Origin: Bacillus sp. Bos-x628
GTDB taxonomy: Bacteria > Bacillota > Bacilli > Bacillales > Bacillaceae
Assembly (NCBI RefSeq): GCF_040500475.1
Contig: NZ_CP159358.1
Location: forward strand, 868,001-932,000
DNA length: 64,000 nt
Direction of reading: 5' to 3'
Shown: in pieces, positions 9,984 to 26,599 of the stretch
How the letters are laid out: every line of letters begins with the position of its first letter
How positions within the stretch are numbered: position 1 is the first letter of the stretch
Program-made: the position numbers and the translations under genes
Notes under the pieces: model-generated
Databases searched by the model: none
Seen by the model: only the letters and a program-made list of their open reading frames with translations
What the model was told of the DNA's origin: nothing

Positions 9984-9987
9984 ATTG

Positions 9988-10606
9988 TTATAGCGTCTCT
10001 TCCATCCAAGATTCAGAGGAAGGGTCTTGTCTCCAGCGTTTAAGTTTATTCATAGCAGATGGCTCGATGGCTCTTAGCTCAAGTGCCGCATCTGTCAACG
10101 CATCATAGTCTGTCAGTGTGACATATGGAATGTCTTTTTCTGCAAAAGCAGCAACTGCTTTTGGCAATCCATATGTGAAAATGGCTGCAACCCCAAGCAC
10201 TTCACAGCCCTCATCTTGAAGGGCGGCGACAACTTCAAGGACGCTCCCTCCAGTTGAAATGAGATCTTCTACGACGACAACCTTTTGACCAGTCGTTACC
10301 GCTCCTTCGATCTGATTTCCTTTTCCATGTGCTTTTGGCTTATTTCTCACATAACACATAGGCAAATTTAGACGATCTGCCACCAATGCCGCATGCGGGA
10401 TTCCGGCCGTTGCAGTACCGGCTATCACTTCTGCTCCCTCAAAATAAGTTTGAATGAGATCTTTAAGTCCTTCAGCGATGTCATTTCTGACGTTAGGGTA
10501 CGATAATGTCAGGCGATTATCGCAGTAAATCGGTGATTTAATACCGCTTGCCCACGTGAATGGTGCATCTGGTTTTAAGGAGACGGCTTTGATTTGTAAT
10601 AAATGT

Positions 10607-10626
<20 letters not shown>
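9988..10626 (-). CDS. pyrE: Orotate phosphoribosyltransferase
   Basis: PyrE joins orotate to PRPP to make OMP. The 212-residue protein has the PRPP-binding motif [13 protein letters not shown] and the flexible loop around [15 protein letters not shown]. The start overlaps the last 20 bases of pyrF, and a terminator follows four bases after the stop, so this is the last gene of the operon, as in B. subtilis. A C-terminal segment rich in charged residues ([14 protein letters not shown]) is Bacillus-like. Confidence 0.95.
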
Positions 10627-13008
<2,382 letters not shown>

Positions 13009-13012
<4 letters not shown>

Positions 13013-16000
13013 ATTGTTACTGTCACCTCAGCATTCGTTTTCACTTCTGGCATTTCGTCTGTTCTAAATGTCATGCTCTCTAGCACTCTTAAAATGGCCT
13101 CTGCCGTATCTAGTGAGGTTAAGCAAGCCACGCCGTTTTCAACAGATTCACGTCTGATTCTAAAACCATCTCTAGCTGGCTGTTTTCCTTTTGTCAGTGT
13201 ATTGATGACAAATTGAGCTTCACCGTTTCGGATTACATCTAGAAGATTTTTGCCTTCTTCTCCTATTTTGCCTACAACACTTGATGGAATGGATGCTTGT
13301 TTTAAGTAATTCGCCGTTCCTTCTGTTGCCAAAATATGATATCCAATCGCATGGAATCTTCTCGCAATCTCAAGTCCTTCTTCTTTATCCTTATCAGCCA
13401 CTGTCAAGATCACAGTTCCGTCATTAGGAATTTGAATACCTGATGCGATTAATCCTTTGTACAGGGCTTTTTCGATTGTGACATCTTTCCCCATGACTTC
13501 ACCTGTTGATTTCATTTCAGGTCCAAGTGTAATATCGACTCTTCTTAGTTTTGCAAAGGAGAAGACCGGTACTTTGACGTACACACCCGCTTGCTCCTCG
13601 TATAGTCCTTCTTGGTAGCCATAGTTTTTGAGCTTGTCACCTAAAATGACTTTTGTCGCTAGGTTTGCCATTGGGATGCCAGTAATCTTACTTATGAATG
13701 GAACAGTCCGGCTTGAGCGCGGATTCACTTCTAGAACGTACACTTCACCTTTTGATAAAACAAACTGAATGTTAAGCAGCCCGATGATGTTAAGCCCTTT
13801 TGCTAGTTTAATGGTATACTCAGCAATCTTTTCTTTCATCTCCTCTGACAAGGTTTGCGGAGGGTAGACCGCAATGGAATCGCCAGAGTGAACACCAGCC
13901 CGTTCAATATGCTCCATAATGCCTGGGATGACAACAGTTTCTCCATCAGACACGGCATCTACTTCAATTTCCTTACCTGTTAAATACTTGTCAATCAAGA
14001 CAGGATGCTGTGGATTTACTTTGACCGCATTCTTCATATAATGAAGGAGCTCGTTTTCTTGATAAACGATTTCCATCGCACGTCCGCCTAATACATAGGA
14101 AGGACGGACAAGCACTGGATATCCGATATGATTGGCAATGTCGACTGCCTCCGGAATAGAGGTCGCTGTTTTTCCTTTTGGCTGCGGAACGCCAAGTGTT
14201 TCTAGTGTTTGTTCAAACTTGTCACGGTTTTCAGCGCGATCAAGGTCTTCAAGTGAAGTCCCTAGAATCTTTACGCCTCTATTGGATAGTTCATCCGCTA
14301 AATTAATGGCTGTTTGTCCGCCGAACTGAACGACAACACCTTCTGGTTGTTCAAGATCAATGATATGCATGACATCTTCCACTGTCAGTGGTTCAAAGTA
14401 AAGCTTATCTGAAATACTGAAGTCTGTTGACACGGTCTCTGGATTGTTGTTAATAATAATGGCTTCATACCCTGCTTGTTTAATCGCCCATACAGAATGG
14501 ACAGTCGCATAATCAAATTCAACCCCTTGTCCAATTCGGATTGGGCCTGAGCCTAACACGATGACACTTTTCTTATCTGTTCGTTCTGATTCGTTTTCGT
14601 CTTCATAGGTGCTGTAGAAATAAGGCGTTTCTGATTCAAATTCTGCCGCACATGTATCGACCATTTTATAGACAGGTACAATACCTGTTTCTTTTCTTAG
14701 CTGATAGAGATCTGCTTCATTCATGCCCCATTTTCGGCTAATATAGATGTCTGAGAAGCCCTTCTCTTTTGCTTCTCTTAATACGTCTGTATTGCCTTTG
14801 TTTTCTTTTAACGTCTGTTCAAGTGCGATAATGCCTTCCAGTTTATGAAGGAAGAAATAATCGATTTGAGAAAATTCATGAATTTGGTCGACCGTATAGC
14901 CTCTTCTAAGCGCCTCAGCGATATAAAATAGTCGTTCATCGCCTGCTTTTTTAATCCGCTTCTCTAGCACTTCATTTGTGATTTCCGCTTCATCTTTTAG
15001 TTCGATGTGATGCACGTCCGCTTCAAGTGAACGTACAGCCTTTAAAAGTGACTCCTCTAATGTGCGCCCAATCGCCATGACTTCTCCTGTTGCTTTCATT
15101 TGTGTACCAAGTCGTCTGTTCGCAGATTCAAATTTATCAAACGGCCAGCGCGGAATTTTTGAAACGATATAGTCAAGTGCTGGTTCAAAGGCGGCATATG
15201 TTTTGCCTGTCACTGGGTTCATCATTTCATCTAGTGTTAAGCCGACAGCGATTTTGGCTGCAAGCTTTGCAATTGGATAACCTGTCGCTTTAGAAGCAAG
15301 CGCAGACGAACGGCTCACGCGCGGGTTCACTTCAATGATGTAGTATTGAAAGCTGTTTGGGTCTAAAGCAAGCTGTACATTACAGCCGCCTTCAATGCCT
15401 AGTGCACGGATAAGCTTGAGTGACACATTTCTCAGCAGCTGGTATTCACGGTCACTTAAGGTTTGGCTTGGTGCGACAACAATACTGTCACCTGTATGAA
15501 TACCGACTGGGTCAAAATTCTCCATGTTACATACAACGATCGCATGGTCACTACTGTCACGCATCACTTCATATTCAATTTCTTTAAAACCTGCGATACT
15601 TTTTTCGAGTAAGCATTGTGTCACAGGGCTCAGCTTGAGACCATTTTCAACGATTTCTTTCAGTTCTTGTTCGTTTGTACAGATTCCGCCGCCAGTTCCG
15701 CCTAAAGTATAAGCTGGTCGAACAATGACTGGGAAGCCGATTTTGTTCACGAAGGTCATTGCCTCATCAAGATTATGGATGATTTCACTTTCTGGAACAG
15801 GTTCATTCAACTCTCTCATCAAATTACGGAATAAATCTCTGTCTTCTGCTTTTTGAATCGCTGACAGCTTTGTACCAAGCACTTCAACACCGCATTCAGC
15901 TAATACCCCAAGATCTGATAATTCAACGGCAAGGTTTAGACCTGTTTGCCCACCAAGTGTCGGCAGGATCGCATCAGGGCGCTCTTTCCGAATGATTCGT

Positions 16001-16224
16001 GTTAAAAATTCCGATGTAAGCGGTTCGATATATACCTTGTCAGCCATTTCTGTATCTGTCATGATCGTCGCTGGATTTGAGTTCACAAGAACGACTTCAT
16101 AACCCTCTTCTTTTAGCGCTAAGCAAGCTTGTGTCCCTGCATAGTCAAACTCCGCTGCCTGACCGATGATGATAGGACCTGATCCGATTACTAATATCTT
16201 CTTGATGTCTACACGTTTTGGCAT
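13009..16224 (-). CDS. pyrAB: Carbamoyl-phosphate synthase, large subunit (pyrimidine-specific)
   Basis: PyrAB makes carbamoyl phosphate from bicarbonate, ammonia passed from PyrAA, and two ATP. The 1071-residue protein has two ATP-grasp halves, beginning at residues about 1 ([19 protein letters not shown]) and about 555 ([18 protein letters not shown]), and a C-terminal MGS-like allosteric domain from about 935. It overlaps pyrAA by 16 bases. A separate arginine-specific synthase is expected elsewhere, as in B. subtilis. Confidence 0.96.
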
Positions 16225-17299
16225 ACTTCTTCCCCTACTTTCTCAGTCGTATGAATCATTTCCATGAACTCGTCAAATAAGTAGTTCGCATCTTCTGGAC
16301 CCGGTGATGCTTCTGGATGATACTGCACAGTGAAAGCTGGTGCTTCTTTATGTTTTAATCCTTCAATCGTATTGTCATTTAATGCGATATGGGTCACTTC
16401 AAGCAGTTCTTCATTAATTGCGCTTACCGTATACCCATGGTTTTGAGAAGTCAGTGTGACCTTTCCAGTGGCTAATTCTTTGACTGGATGGTTTGATCCT
16501 CTATGACCAAATGGCATTTTTTCTGTACTTGCACCGCACGCAAGAGCAAATAGCTGGTGCCCCAGGCAAATTCCAAAGAGTGGTACCTTTCCAATCAATT
16601 GCTGAATCATTTCGACTGCTTCAGGCACATCGACTGGATCTCCAGGTCCGTTTGAGAGCATGATCCCATCAGGCTTTAGCTGCAAGACTTCATTTGCTGT
16701 AATATTGTATGGGACAACTATCACATCACAATCACGCTTATTGAGCTCGCGCAGTATACCGTGCTTCATCCCAAAATCCACAAGAACAATTCTCTTTCCT
16801 CTTCCTGGACTTGGATACGCATTTTTTGCCGATACTTGTCTCACTTGGTCCGTTGGAAGCTGAAAGGTTTGAAGGCGACGAACGACTTCATCTACTTGTT
16901 CATCCGGTCCTGCAAAAGTCCCTCTTAATGTCCCAGCACTTCTGATGATTCTTGTCAGTTTTCGTGTATCAATTCCGCTAAGCCCTGGAATGTTTTTCAT
17001 TTTTAAATATTCATCAAGCGAGTAGGAAGAGCGCCAGTTTGAGGGCTTTTCACAAAGCTCTTTGACAATCAGTCCTTTGACAAACGGTGTAATCGATTCA
17101 AAATCATCACGGTTTATGCCATAGTTGCCAATGAGTGGATATGTCAGTGTGACCAATTGTCCGCAGTATGATGGGTCAGACAAAATTTCCTGATAGCCAG
17201 TCATCCCTGTGTTAAAGACCACTTCTCCGACTGACGGTTCTAAACTGCCAAAGCCTATTCCTTCAAATACTGTTCCGTTTTCTAGTACTAAGCGTCTCT

Positions 17300-17303
<4 letters not shown>
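16209..17303 (-). CDS. pyrAA: Carbamoyl-phosphate synthase, glutamine-hydrolysing small subunit
   Basis: PyrAA releases ammonia from glutamine for PyrAB. The 364-residue protein has the N-terminal CPSase small domain (about 1-150) and a class I glutamine amidotransferase domain with the nucleophile in [11 protein letters not shown] and the His-Glu partner in [11 protein letters not shown]. It overlaps pyrC by four bases and pyrAB by 16. Confidence 0.96.
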
Positions 17304-19514
<2,211 letters not shown>

Positions 19515-19531
19515 TCAATCACTTTCAGGTT

Positions 19532-19640
19532 CAAAAAAACCCCAAGCCTTGGCAGCTTAGGGTTCTCCAAAAGGAGCAGCGACAATTACGCACATTCTGC
19601 TCATGTTAGAACCCTTGTCAGCCTCACTGGACTTCTTTTA
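19532..19640 (-). promoter_or_regulatory. PyrR-dependent attenuator 3 (pyrP-pyrB)
   Basis: The minus-strand RNA carries AAGTCCAGTGAGGCTGACAA, the PyrR-binding hairpin loop (CCAGTGAGG), at about 19615-19637, overlapping the end and TGA stop of pyrP. Near 19532-19563 a stem CCCTAAGC/GGCTTGGGG followed by T7 forms the terminator. With UMP, PyrR binding should free the terminator and switch off pyrB onward. Confidence 0.9.
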
Positions 19641-20952
19641 AAAGGTTTTCTGTATTCAATTCATTTGATGGGTTTTTATCTGCTTGCTCATTTGGCAAAA
19701 TCAAGTTTAACAAAACCCCAGTAATGGCAGCGAGCGCCATTCCAGATAAAGTAAGATTGATTTGCTTCACCTCAATAAAAGCTCCACCGATTCCAATGAC
19801 TAAGATGACAGATGCGATAATGAGGTTCCGTTTTTCTTCAAAATTGACTTTATGATCAATCAGAATTCTCAGACCGCTCGACGCAATGATCCCAAAAAGT
19901 AGGAATGAGACGCCCCCCATCACTGCTGAAGGAACTGTGCTAATTAATGCTGAAATTTTCCCGACAAAGCCGAAACAGATGGCGAATACTGCTGCTCCGC
20001 CGATGACGAAGATACTAAACACTCTCGTGATGGCAAGTACACCAATGTTCTCACCATATGTAGTGGTAGGTGGTCCGCCAATGAGTGAGGCAAAGATTGT
20101 GGCTGCACTGTCTCCTAAAATCGAGCGGTGAAGTCCAGGCTTTTTGATAAAGTCTTGACCTACCACCTTACTTAACACCACTTGGTGACCAATGTGTTCA
20201 GACATTGTCACAAAGGCAACTGGCACCATCACCGAGATAATGCTAAGTGTCACAGCAGGTGTGTAATTGACAAATGGTATGACAAAGTTTGGTACGGCAA
20301 ACCATTTTGCGTCAATGACCGGCTGAAAGTTCACAATGCCTTGTGTTAAAGCAAACAGATAACCGCTAATTATTCCGATTAAAACTGGGATGAGACTAAG
20401 AAACCCTCTAAGGAAAATCATACTGATGATTGTTACCGCTAGAGTAAAGCCAGCTACTGTTAAGTGCTTCAAGCTGTACACAAGCTCGGGCGCATTCGGA
20501 TCAACATACATGGCCATATTGACTGCCGTTCCAGCTAAACCAAGCCCGATCACCATAATCACCGGTCCAACTACTACTGGCGGCAACAGGTTCATAAGCC
20601 AGCCTGTACCTAACCATTTAATGAATAAAGCAATGAATGCGTAAGCGACACCCGCCATCAAAGCACCGACCATTGCGGCTCCTGGACCACCTGATGCTTT
20701 GACATTCAGTATAGGGGAAATAAAGGCAAAGGACGATCCAAGATAAGCCGGAATTTGCCCTCTAGTGATCATTAAGTAAACAATTGTTCCGACACCGCTT
20801 GAGATGAGAGCAACGGCTGGACTCATGTCAATTATTTTCGGCACTAAAATTGTGGCTCCAAACATGGCAAACAAATGCTGCAAGCTCAGTGATAGCCATG
20901 TGAAAGGTTTTGGTATATCTCGAATGCCTAAATTGGCTTTTGGCTGACTCAT
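19624..20952 (-). CDS. pyrP: Uracil permease
   Basis: PyrP imports uracil with protons; NCS2 family. The 442-residue protein has about 14 hydrophobic segments and the family pair FAMFGATILVPK near the N-terminus and GGPPTTTYGENIGVLA in the middle. I start at the ATG before SQPKANLG because AGGAGG lies seven bases upstream; an in-frame extension would run back through the attenuator terminator. The gene lies between two PyrR attenuators. Confidence 0.93.
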   Translation of the reverse strand: MSQPKANLGIRDIPKPFTWLSLSLQHLFAMFGATILVPKIIDMSPAVALISSGVGTIVYLMITRGQIPAYLGSSFAFISPILNVKASGGPGAAMVGALMAGVAYAFIALFIKWLGTGWLMNLLPPVVVGPVIMVIGLGLAGTAVNMAMYVDPNAPELVYSLKHLTVAGFTLAVTIISMIFLRGFLSLIPVLIGIISGYLFALTQGIVNFQPVIDAKWFAVPNFVIPFVNYTPAVTLSIISVMVPVAFVTMSEHIGHQVVLSKVVGQDFIKKPGLHRSILGDSAATIFASLIGGPPTTTYGENIGVLAITRVFSIFVIGGAAVFAICFGFVGKISALISTVPSAVMGGVSFLLFGIIASSGLRILIDHKVNFEEKRNLIIASVILVIGIGGAFIEVKQINLTLSGMALAAITGVLLNLILPNEQADKNPSNELNTENLLKEVQ

Positions 20953-20983
20953 GTTTTTCCTCCTAGTTGTGTTCTTTTCTAAT

Positions 20984-21094
20984 AAAAAAGCCTCTTTGCA
21001 TATGAGCAAAGAGGCCTAGAAAAGCCGCACACTTCGAGTGTTGTGTGCATGACGTTTCTGTTATTGCCCTCTTTGCAAACTCTCTGGAATGCAT
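20984..21094 (-). promoter_or_regulatory. PyrR-dependent attenuator 2 (pyrR-pyrP)
   Basis: The PyrR-binding segment reads GCATTCCAGAGAGTTTGCAA on the minus strand (about 21066-21092), starting just after the pyrR stop. The terminator is a 10-bp perfect stem GCCTCTTTGC/GCAAAGAGGC (20990-21015) followed by TTTTTTATT. Confidence 0.92.
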
Positions 21095-21649
<555 letters not shown>

Positions 21650-21665
21650 TTACACCTCTTTTTGC

Positions 21666-21768
21666 AAATAAAAAGCCCCTTCTGCAAAGGGCAGAGAGGG
21701 GCGTTCATTTGTGCATACACGTGCACAATTGATCCGTTATCCTTCTCAGCCTCTCTGGACTGTGTTAA
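21666..21768 (-). promoter_or_regulatory. PyrR-dependent attenuator 1 (pyr leader)
   Basis: The leader carries ACAGTCCAGAGAGGCTGAGA, the PyrR-binding loop, at about 21742-21763. A terminator stem AGCCCC...GGGGCT with inner pairs (about 21674-21703) followed by TTTTTATTT precedes pyrR. An antiterminator can form between the two. Confidence 0.93.
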
Positions 21769-21789
21769 AGAATCTCAATGTCTTTGTTC

Positions 21790-21818
21790 ATTATTTCAGA
21801 AAAAAAACAGCCTGTCAA
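21790..21818 (-). promoter_or_regulatory. SigA-type promoter of the pyr operon
   Basis: TTGACA, 17-bp spacer, AATAAT. The TGA stop codon of the upstream rluD-like gene lies within the -35 hexamer. The predicted start is a few bases before the PyrR leader. Confidence 0.75.
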
Positions 21819-22729
21819 TTGTTATTTCTTAATGAATCGATAAAATTCTGCATATCATCTGGAATTGGTGCGGAAAACTCGATGTATTTTCCTGTTCTCG
21901 GATGATTAAATCCTAATACACCAGCATGTAGCAATTGTCCATTGAAATCAATCGTTTTTCTAGGACCATATTTGGGATCTCCCGCAAGCGGATAACCAAT
22001 ATATTTCATATGAACACGAATTTGGTGAGTTCTTCCTGTTTCAAGACGGCATTCTACAAGCGTGAAATCTTTGAAACGTTCGATGACGTCAAAATGAGTG
22101 ACAGCCTGCTTTGCGTTTTCTTTTGTGACAGTCATGCTTTGGCGATCTTTTTTGTCTCTGCCAATAGGTGCATCAATCGTCCCTGTATCATGTTGGATGA
22201 TGCCATGAACAACGGCTGTGTATTTTCTCGTGACTGTCTTGGCAACCAATTGATTGACTAATGATTCGTGCGCCATATCATTTTTAGCAACCATTAACAG
22301 CCCAGACGTATCTTTATCAATTCGGTGGACAATCCCAGGTCTCATGACCCCATTAATGCCCGATAGATCATGACAATGCGCCATAAGACCATTGACGAGC
22401 GTTCCTGACACATGGCCTGGTGCTGGATGAACGACCATTCCTCGTGGTTTATTCACCACAAGTACGTCTTTATCCTCATAATAAATATCAAGATCCATTG
22501 GTTCTGCCTCAATATTTAATGCTTCTGGCTCTGGAATATTCACTTTGATTTGATCGCCAGTTTGAACTTTGTAATTCGCTTTCACTTGTTTCCCGTTTAC
22601 TTCAATCAGCCCATCCTTTACCCACTGTTGGATTTGGGTTCTTGACCACTCTGGTTCATTGGTGCTTAAAAATTTATCAAGCCGTTCACTCGTTTGTTCT
22701 TCTGAAACGGCAATGTTTATTTGATTCAT
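21815..22729 (-). CDS. ylyB: RluD-family 23S rRNA pseudouridine synthase
   Basis: This enzyme converts uridines of 23S rRNA to pseudouridine. The 304-residue protein has an S4 RNA-binding domain (about 14-70) and a catalytic domain with the signature [18 protein letters not shown], including the essential Asp. [23 protein letters not shown] follows. The start overlaps the stop of lspA by four bases (ATGA), so the two are coupled. The position between lspA and pyrR is that of B. subtilis ylyB. Confidence 0.93.
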   Translation of the reverse strand: MNQINIAVSEEQTSERLDKFLSTNEPEWSRTQIQQWVKDGLIEVNGKQVKANYKVQTGDQIKVNIPEPEALNIEAEPMDLDIYYEDKDVLVVNKPRGMVVHPAPGHVSGTLVNGLMAHCHDLSGINGVMRPGIVHRIDKDTSGLLMVAKNDMAHESLVNQLVAKTVTRKYTAVVHGIIQHDTGTIDAPIGRDKKDRQSMTVTKENAKQAVTHFDVIERFKDFTLVECRLETGRTHQIRVHMKYIGYPLAGDPKYGPRKTIDFNGQLLHAGVLGFNHPRTGKYIEFSAPIPDDMQNFIDSLRNNN

Positions 22730-23193
22730 GTAGTTGACTCCTTATTTTTCTTTCCATCTAACAGCATTTGAATAAAGAGCAGAATAACCCCTACACATAG
22801 AGAAGAATCTGCAATATTAAAGATTGGATAATGATAATCCCCGAGCACAAAATGGGCAAAATCAACCACTTCCTGACGGAAAATTCGGTCAATGAAGTTA
22901 CCTATCGCTCCGCCAAGCATTAAGGCTAGTGCGACTCCAAGCAGCTTGTCCTTTTGTCCATCCCGCTCTAAATAATAGATAATCCCAGCAATAACAACGA
23001 GTGTGATCACATAGAAAAACCACATTTGTCCTTGAAGAATTCCCCATGCGGCTCCTGAATTCCGGTGAGAGGTGATATAAAAGAATCCATCAATGATTGG
23101 AATGGAATCGCCGATCATCATATTTTTGACAATGAGCCATTTTGTTAATTGATCTAAACAAATTATAACGAATGCGATTATGTAATAGAACAC
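22726..23193 (-). CDS. lspA: Lipoprotein signal peptidase
   Basis: LspA cuts the signal peptide from prolipoproteins in the membrane. The 155-residue protein has four hydrophobic helices and the two catalytic Asp regions, [15 protein letters not shown] and VVDFAHF...NIADSSL. The start is GTG, eight bases after GGAGGA. Translation appears coupled to ylyB. Confidence 0.95.
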   Translation of the reverse strand: MFYYIIAFVIICLDQLTKWLIVKNMMIGDSIPIIDGFFYITSHRNSGAAWGILQGQMWFFYVITLVVIAGIIYYLERDGQKDKLLGVALALMLGGAIGNFIDRIFRQEVVDFAHFVLGDYHYPIFNIADSSLCVGVILLFIQMLLDGKKNKESTT

Positions 23194-23229
23194 ACACGTT
23201 CCTCCATCTTCATACTTTGATCTTTAAGC

Positions 23230-23258
23230 ATTTTATCAAGAAAACAGGAATGAGTAAA
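23230..23258 (-). promoter_or_regulatory. Candidate SigA promoter for lspA
   Basis: TTTACT, 17-bp spacer, TAAAAT on the minus strand, about 35 bases before the GTG start of lspA. Confidence 0.5.
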
Positions 23259-23287
23259 GAAACTTTAGTTGACAGACAAAAACCTCC

Positions 23288-23662
23288 CTACATGTGGAAG
23301 GCTTCAAAATGCGAATCATTTGAATCATTAGGATATGGGGTGAATGCTTTTTTCTCATATTGCTTATGATATAAAAAATCGTCAATCGTGCGTGCTGTAG
23401 GTAAAATACTCATTTGTTCAAGTGGAATCGTGTGACCTGTATTCTCACATATGCCATATGTTCCTTGTTCTATTTTTGCTAAAGCAAGCGAAACATCTTG
23501 TAGCTCTTCTTTTATATGGTAGAGGAGGGTTGTTGTTTTGTCGTGATTCATTGTTACATGTTCAGCAGGTGAACGAAATGATGCATATTCAAACAGTTTT
23601 GATTGTAATTCATCTTTCATTTGAAGGAGTTCCATGTAAATCATGTGTAGATCGCCATTCAT
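23288..23662 (-). CDS. ylyA: TraR/DksA-like protein YlyA
   Basis: A 124-residue protein with a long N-terminal helical part (about 1-65, coiled-coil like) and a DksA-type C-terminal part, LAKIEQGTYGICENTGHTIP then EQMSILPTARTI. Family members bind RNA polymerase; B. subtilis YlyA acts with the forespore polymerase. Only one cysteine of the usual four-Cys zinc finger is kept, as in the YteA/YlyA branch. The first ATG is 14 bases after GGAG, so a later start at MIYMELL or MELL is possible. It lies between ileS and lspA as in B. subtilis. Confidence 0.8.
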   Translation of the reverse strand: MNGDLHMIYMELLQMKDELQSKLFEYASFRSPAEHVTMNHDKTTTLLYHIKEELQDVSLALAKIEQGTYGICENTGHTIPLEQMSILPTARTIDDFLYHKQYEKKAFTPYPNDSNDSHFEAFHM

Positions 23663-23775
23663 GTCGCTAACTCAACTCCTGCTCTGTCGTGATAATCATA
23701 TTGTTGCCCCACCTGTTTACTTTAAAGCCATAAGATTTTTCCTTTCGTTCTAAACGCTGTCATTTTCTAAAATAA

Positions 23776-23803
23776 GAAAGCACCCCGCAATATACGGGGC
23801 GCT
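23776..23803 (-). terminator. Terminator after ileS
   Basis: A GC-rich stem GCGCCCCGTA/TGCGGGGTGC is followed by TTTCTTATTTT on the minus strand, 20 bases past the ileS stop. Confidence 0.82.
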
Positions 23804-23822
23804 AGTTCATCAATTGGTGATG

Positions 23823-26588
23823 TTAATTTTGGTAATATTTCTCCACGATTTCTGCGTTTTTCAGTGACAATGTTGGGTATTTCGGATTTGCGCCAACATC
23901 TTTTGAAATCATGCGAGAACGTTCGCACAGTTCTCCTTCGGCTTTTTTAACAACGATACGTCCTGATGTGTATTCGGGTGCAGATGTCTCTGCATCCTTC
24001 TCATCTTCCACATTCAATTCTGAGATGATAAAGAGCTGTTTGACATCTTCTTTAATGGACGCTAGAAGAGTTTTGACTTCATCTGTCGCATAAATTGTGA
24101 CACTCGCTTCAAGTGAACGTCCAATTACTTTCTCATTACGCGCAATCTCAAGCGCTTTTAGGACATCATCACGTACTTCCATAAAGCGATCAAACTTCGT
24201 TTCTGTTGCTTCAGCTTGAGGAACCGCTATTCCTTCTGGCATATCTGTTAACTGAACGCTTGGCTCTTCAACAAAGGTTAGATGGCTCCATAATTCATCT
24301 GCTGTATGCGGAAGAATTGGTGCTATCAGTTTCACTAGGGCCATTAATGTTTCATAGAAGACTGTTTGCATGCTGCGGCGGTCTGGATGATCTGCATGCT
24401 CAATGTATACGACATCTTTTGCAAAATCCAGATAGAATGAGCTTAGCTCAATCGTACAGAAATTATGAATTGCATGATATACGATAGCAAATTCATAATC
24501 GTCATAAGCTTTTTTCACTTTATCAACTAGTTTGTTTAATTTGATCAAGATATATTGATCCACTTCACGAAGCTTTACTACTGGCACTGCATTCACTGCC
24601 GGATCAAAGTCAAACAAGTTTCCATGCAGGAAGCGGAGCGTGTTCCGAATTTTCCGGTAAACTTCTGCCACTTGCTTTAGAATTTCATCAGACACCGGGT
24701 GATCGGCTTGATAGTTCACAGAAGACACCCAAAGTCTAAGAATTTCAGCACCAAGCTGTTTTGCAACCTTCGTCGGATCAATTGTATTTCCTAATGATTT
24801 ACTCATCTTACGTCCTTCTTTATCAAGTGTAAAACCATGACTTAGCACACTTTTATAAGGTGCTTTTCCAGTGACAGCCACCGATGTTGATAATGATGAG
24901 TTAAACCAGCCTCGATATTGGTCAGATCCTTCAAGATAAAGGTCTGCCGGGCGAACAAGATCTTCTCTTTCTTCTAAAACGGCCTGATGAGAAGAACCTG
25001 AGTCAAACCATACATCCATAATGTCTTGCTCTTTTGTAAATTTGCCATTTGGACTACCTGGATGCGTAAAGCCTTCTGGCAGTAATTCTTTTGCTTCTTT
25101 TTCAAACCAGATATTCGAACCATGCTCTCTAAATAATTGAGACACATGCTGAATCGTTTCATCTGTTATGATCGGCTCTCCATTTTCCGCATAGAAGACT
25201 GGAATTGGCACTCCCCATACACGCTGTCTTGAAATACACCAGTCACCTCTGTCACGCACCATGTTGAACAGGCGCGTTTCGCCCCATGCTGGAACCCATT
25301 TCGTTTCTTTAATATTATCTAGTAAAGCTTCTCTAAAGTCTTTAATTGATGCAAACCACTGCGCTGTCGCACGATAAATGGTTGGCTTTTTCGTTCTCCA
25401 GTCATGCGGATAAGAGTGCGTAATAAAGTCGAGTTTTTTCAGTGCACCTATTGCTTCAAGCTGTTCTGTAATGGCTTTATTTGCATCTTCATAGAATAAT
25501 CCTTCAAAACCGGGTGCTTCTTCTGTCATGACACCTTTTTCATCTACTGGACATAACACCTCAAGACCATATTTCATACTCACAATGAAGTCATCTTCCC
25601 CGTGACCTGGTGCAGTGTGTACACAGCCTGTTCCCGCATCAGTTGTCACGTGATCACCAAGCATAACGAGAGAATCTCTTCCGTAAATCGGATGCTCTGC
25701 AACGACTCTGTCAAGTTCTATTCCTTTTACTGTTTTAACGACTTCGTATTCATCAAAACCGATCGTTGTTGCCACTTGTTCAGCAAGCTCAGATGCAACG
25801 ACGTATCGTTCATCTCCTACTTGCAGCACACTATACTCAAGATTAGGATGGACACAAATGCCAAGGTTTGCAGGAATCGTCCAAGGGGTTGTCGTCCAAA
25901 TGATAAATTGTTCCCCATTTTCAAGTACGCCTTTTCCATCTTTCACTTTAAATGCAACGTAAATAGATGGTGATCGTTTGTCTTTATATTCAATTTCCGC
26001 TTCAGCTAGTGCTGATTCACTTGAAGGAGACCAGTTGACTGGCTTCAATCCTTTATAAATGTATCCTCTTTTTGCCATTTCACCAAATACAAGAATTTGC
26101 TGAGCTTCGTATTCAGGCTTTAATGTCACATATGGATTGTCCCAATCTGCTCTTACACCTAGTCGTTTAAACTGATTGCGCTGACCTTCAATTTGCTTCC
26201 AAGCGTATTCTTCGCAAAGTTTACGGAATTCTGCTGTTGACATTTCTTTTCTTTTAATTTTTTTATTTTTGGTAAGCGCTGTTTCAATCGGCAAGCCATG
26301 TGTATCCCAGCCCGGTACGTAAGGTGCATGGAAGCCATTCATGGACTTAAAACGAACAATAAAATCTTTTAGAATTTTATTTAGCGCATGTCCCATATGA
26401 ATATCACCATTCGCATATGGAGGTCCGTCATGCAAAATAAATGTCGGGCGCCCTTTTGTTCGCTCCAATACCATTTGATAAATATTTTTTTCTGCCCATT
26501 CTTTTTGAATTTCAGGCTCTTTGTTTGGTAAGTTCCCTCTCATCGGAAATTCTGTTTTCGGCATTAATAAGGTGTCTTTGTAGTTCAT
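23823..26588 (-). CDS. ileS: Isoleucyl-tRNA synthetase
   Basis: IleS charges tRNA-Ile. The 921-residue class I enzyme has the HIGH-type motif [16 protein letters not shown] near residue 60, the CP1 editing domain (about 200-390), WDTHGLPIE, and [12 protein letters not shown] near residue 598. The length equals that of B. subtilis IleS. At the C-terminus the usual zinc knuckle (two CxxC pairs) is reduced to a single Cys in ELCERSRM. Expression is governed by the T-box leader upstream. Confidence 0.96.
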   Translation of the reverse strand: MNYKDTLLMPKTEFPMRGNLPNKEPEIQKEWAEKNIYQMVLERTKGRPTFILHDGPPYANGDIHMGHALNKILKDFIVRFKSMNGFHAPYVPGWDTHGLPIETALTKNKKIKRKEMSTAEFRKLCEEYAWKQIEGQRNQFKRLGVRADWDNPYVTLKPEYEAQQILVFGEMAKRGYIYKGLKPVNWSPSSESALAEAEIEYKDKRSPSIYVAFKVKDGKGVLENGEQFIIWTTTPWTIPANLGICVHPNLEYSVLQVGDERYVVASELAEQVATTIGFDEYEVVKTVKGIELDRVVAEHPIYGRDSLVMLGDHVTTDAGTGCVHTAPGHGEDDFIVSMKYGLEVLCPVDEKGVMTEEAPGFEGLFYEDANKAITEQLEAIGALKKLDFITHSYPHDWRTKKPTIYRATAQWFASIKDFREALLDNIKETKWVPAWGETRLFNMVRDRGDWCISRQRVWGVPIPVFYAENGEPIITDETIQHVSQLFREHGSNIWFEKEAKELLPEGFTHPGSPNGKFTKEQDIMDVWFDSGSSHQAVLEEREDLVRPADLYLEGSDQYRGWFNSSLSTSVAVTGKAPYKSVLSHGFTLDKEGRKMSKSLGNTIDPTKVAKQLGAEILRLWVSSVNYQADHPVSDEILKQVAEVYRKIRNTLRFLHGNLFDFDPAVNAVPVVKLREVDQYILIKLNKLVDKVKKAYDDYEFAIVYHAIHNFCTIELSSFYLDFAKDVVYIEHADHPDRRSMQTVFYETLMALVKLIAPILPHTADELWSHLTFVEEPSVQLTDMPEGIAVPQAEATETKFDRFMEVRDDVLKALEIARNEKVIGRSLEASVTIYATDEVKTLLASIKEDVKQLFIISELNVEDEKDAETSAPEYTSGRIVVKKAEGELCERSRMISKDVGANPKYPTLSLKNAEIVEKYYQN

Positions 26589-26599
26589 ATCTATTCCTC

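Noticed and set aside
25602..25973. Open frame of 123 codons on the plus strand inside ileS
   Set aside because: Antisense shadow of the IleS editing domain with no family resemblance.
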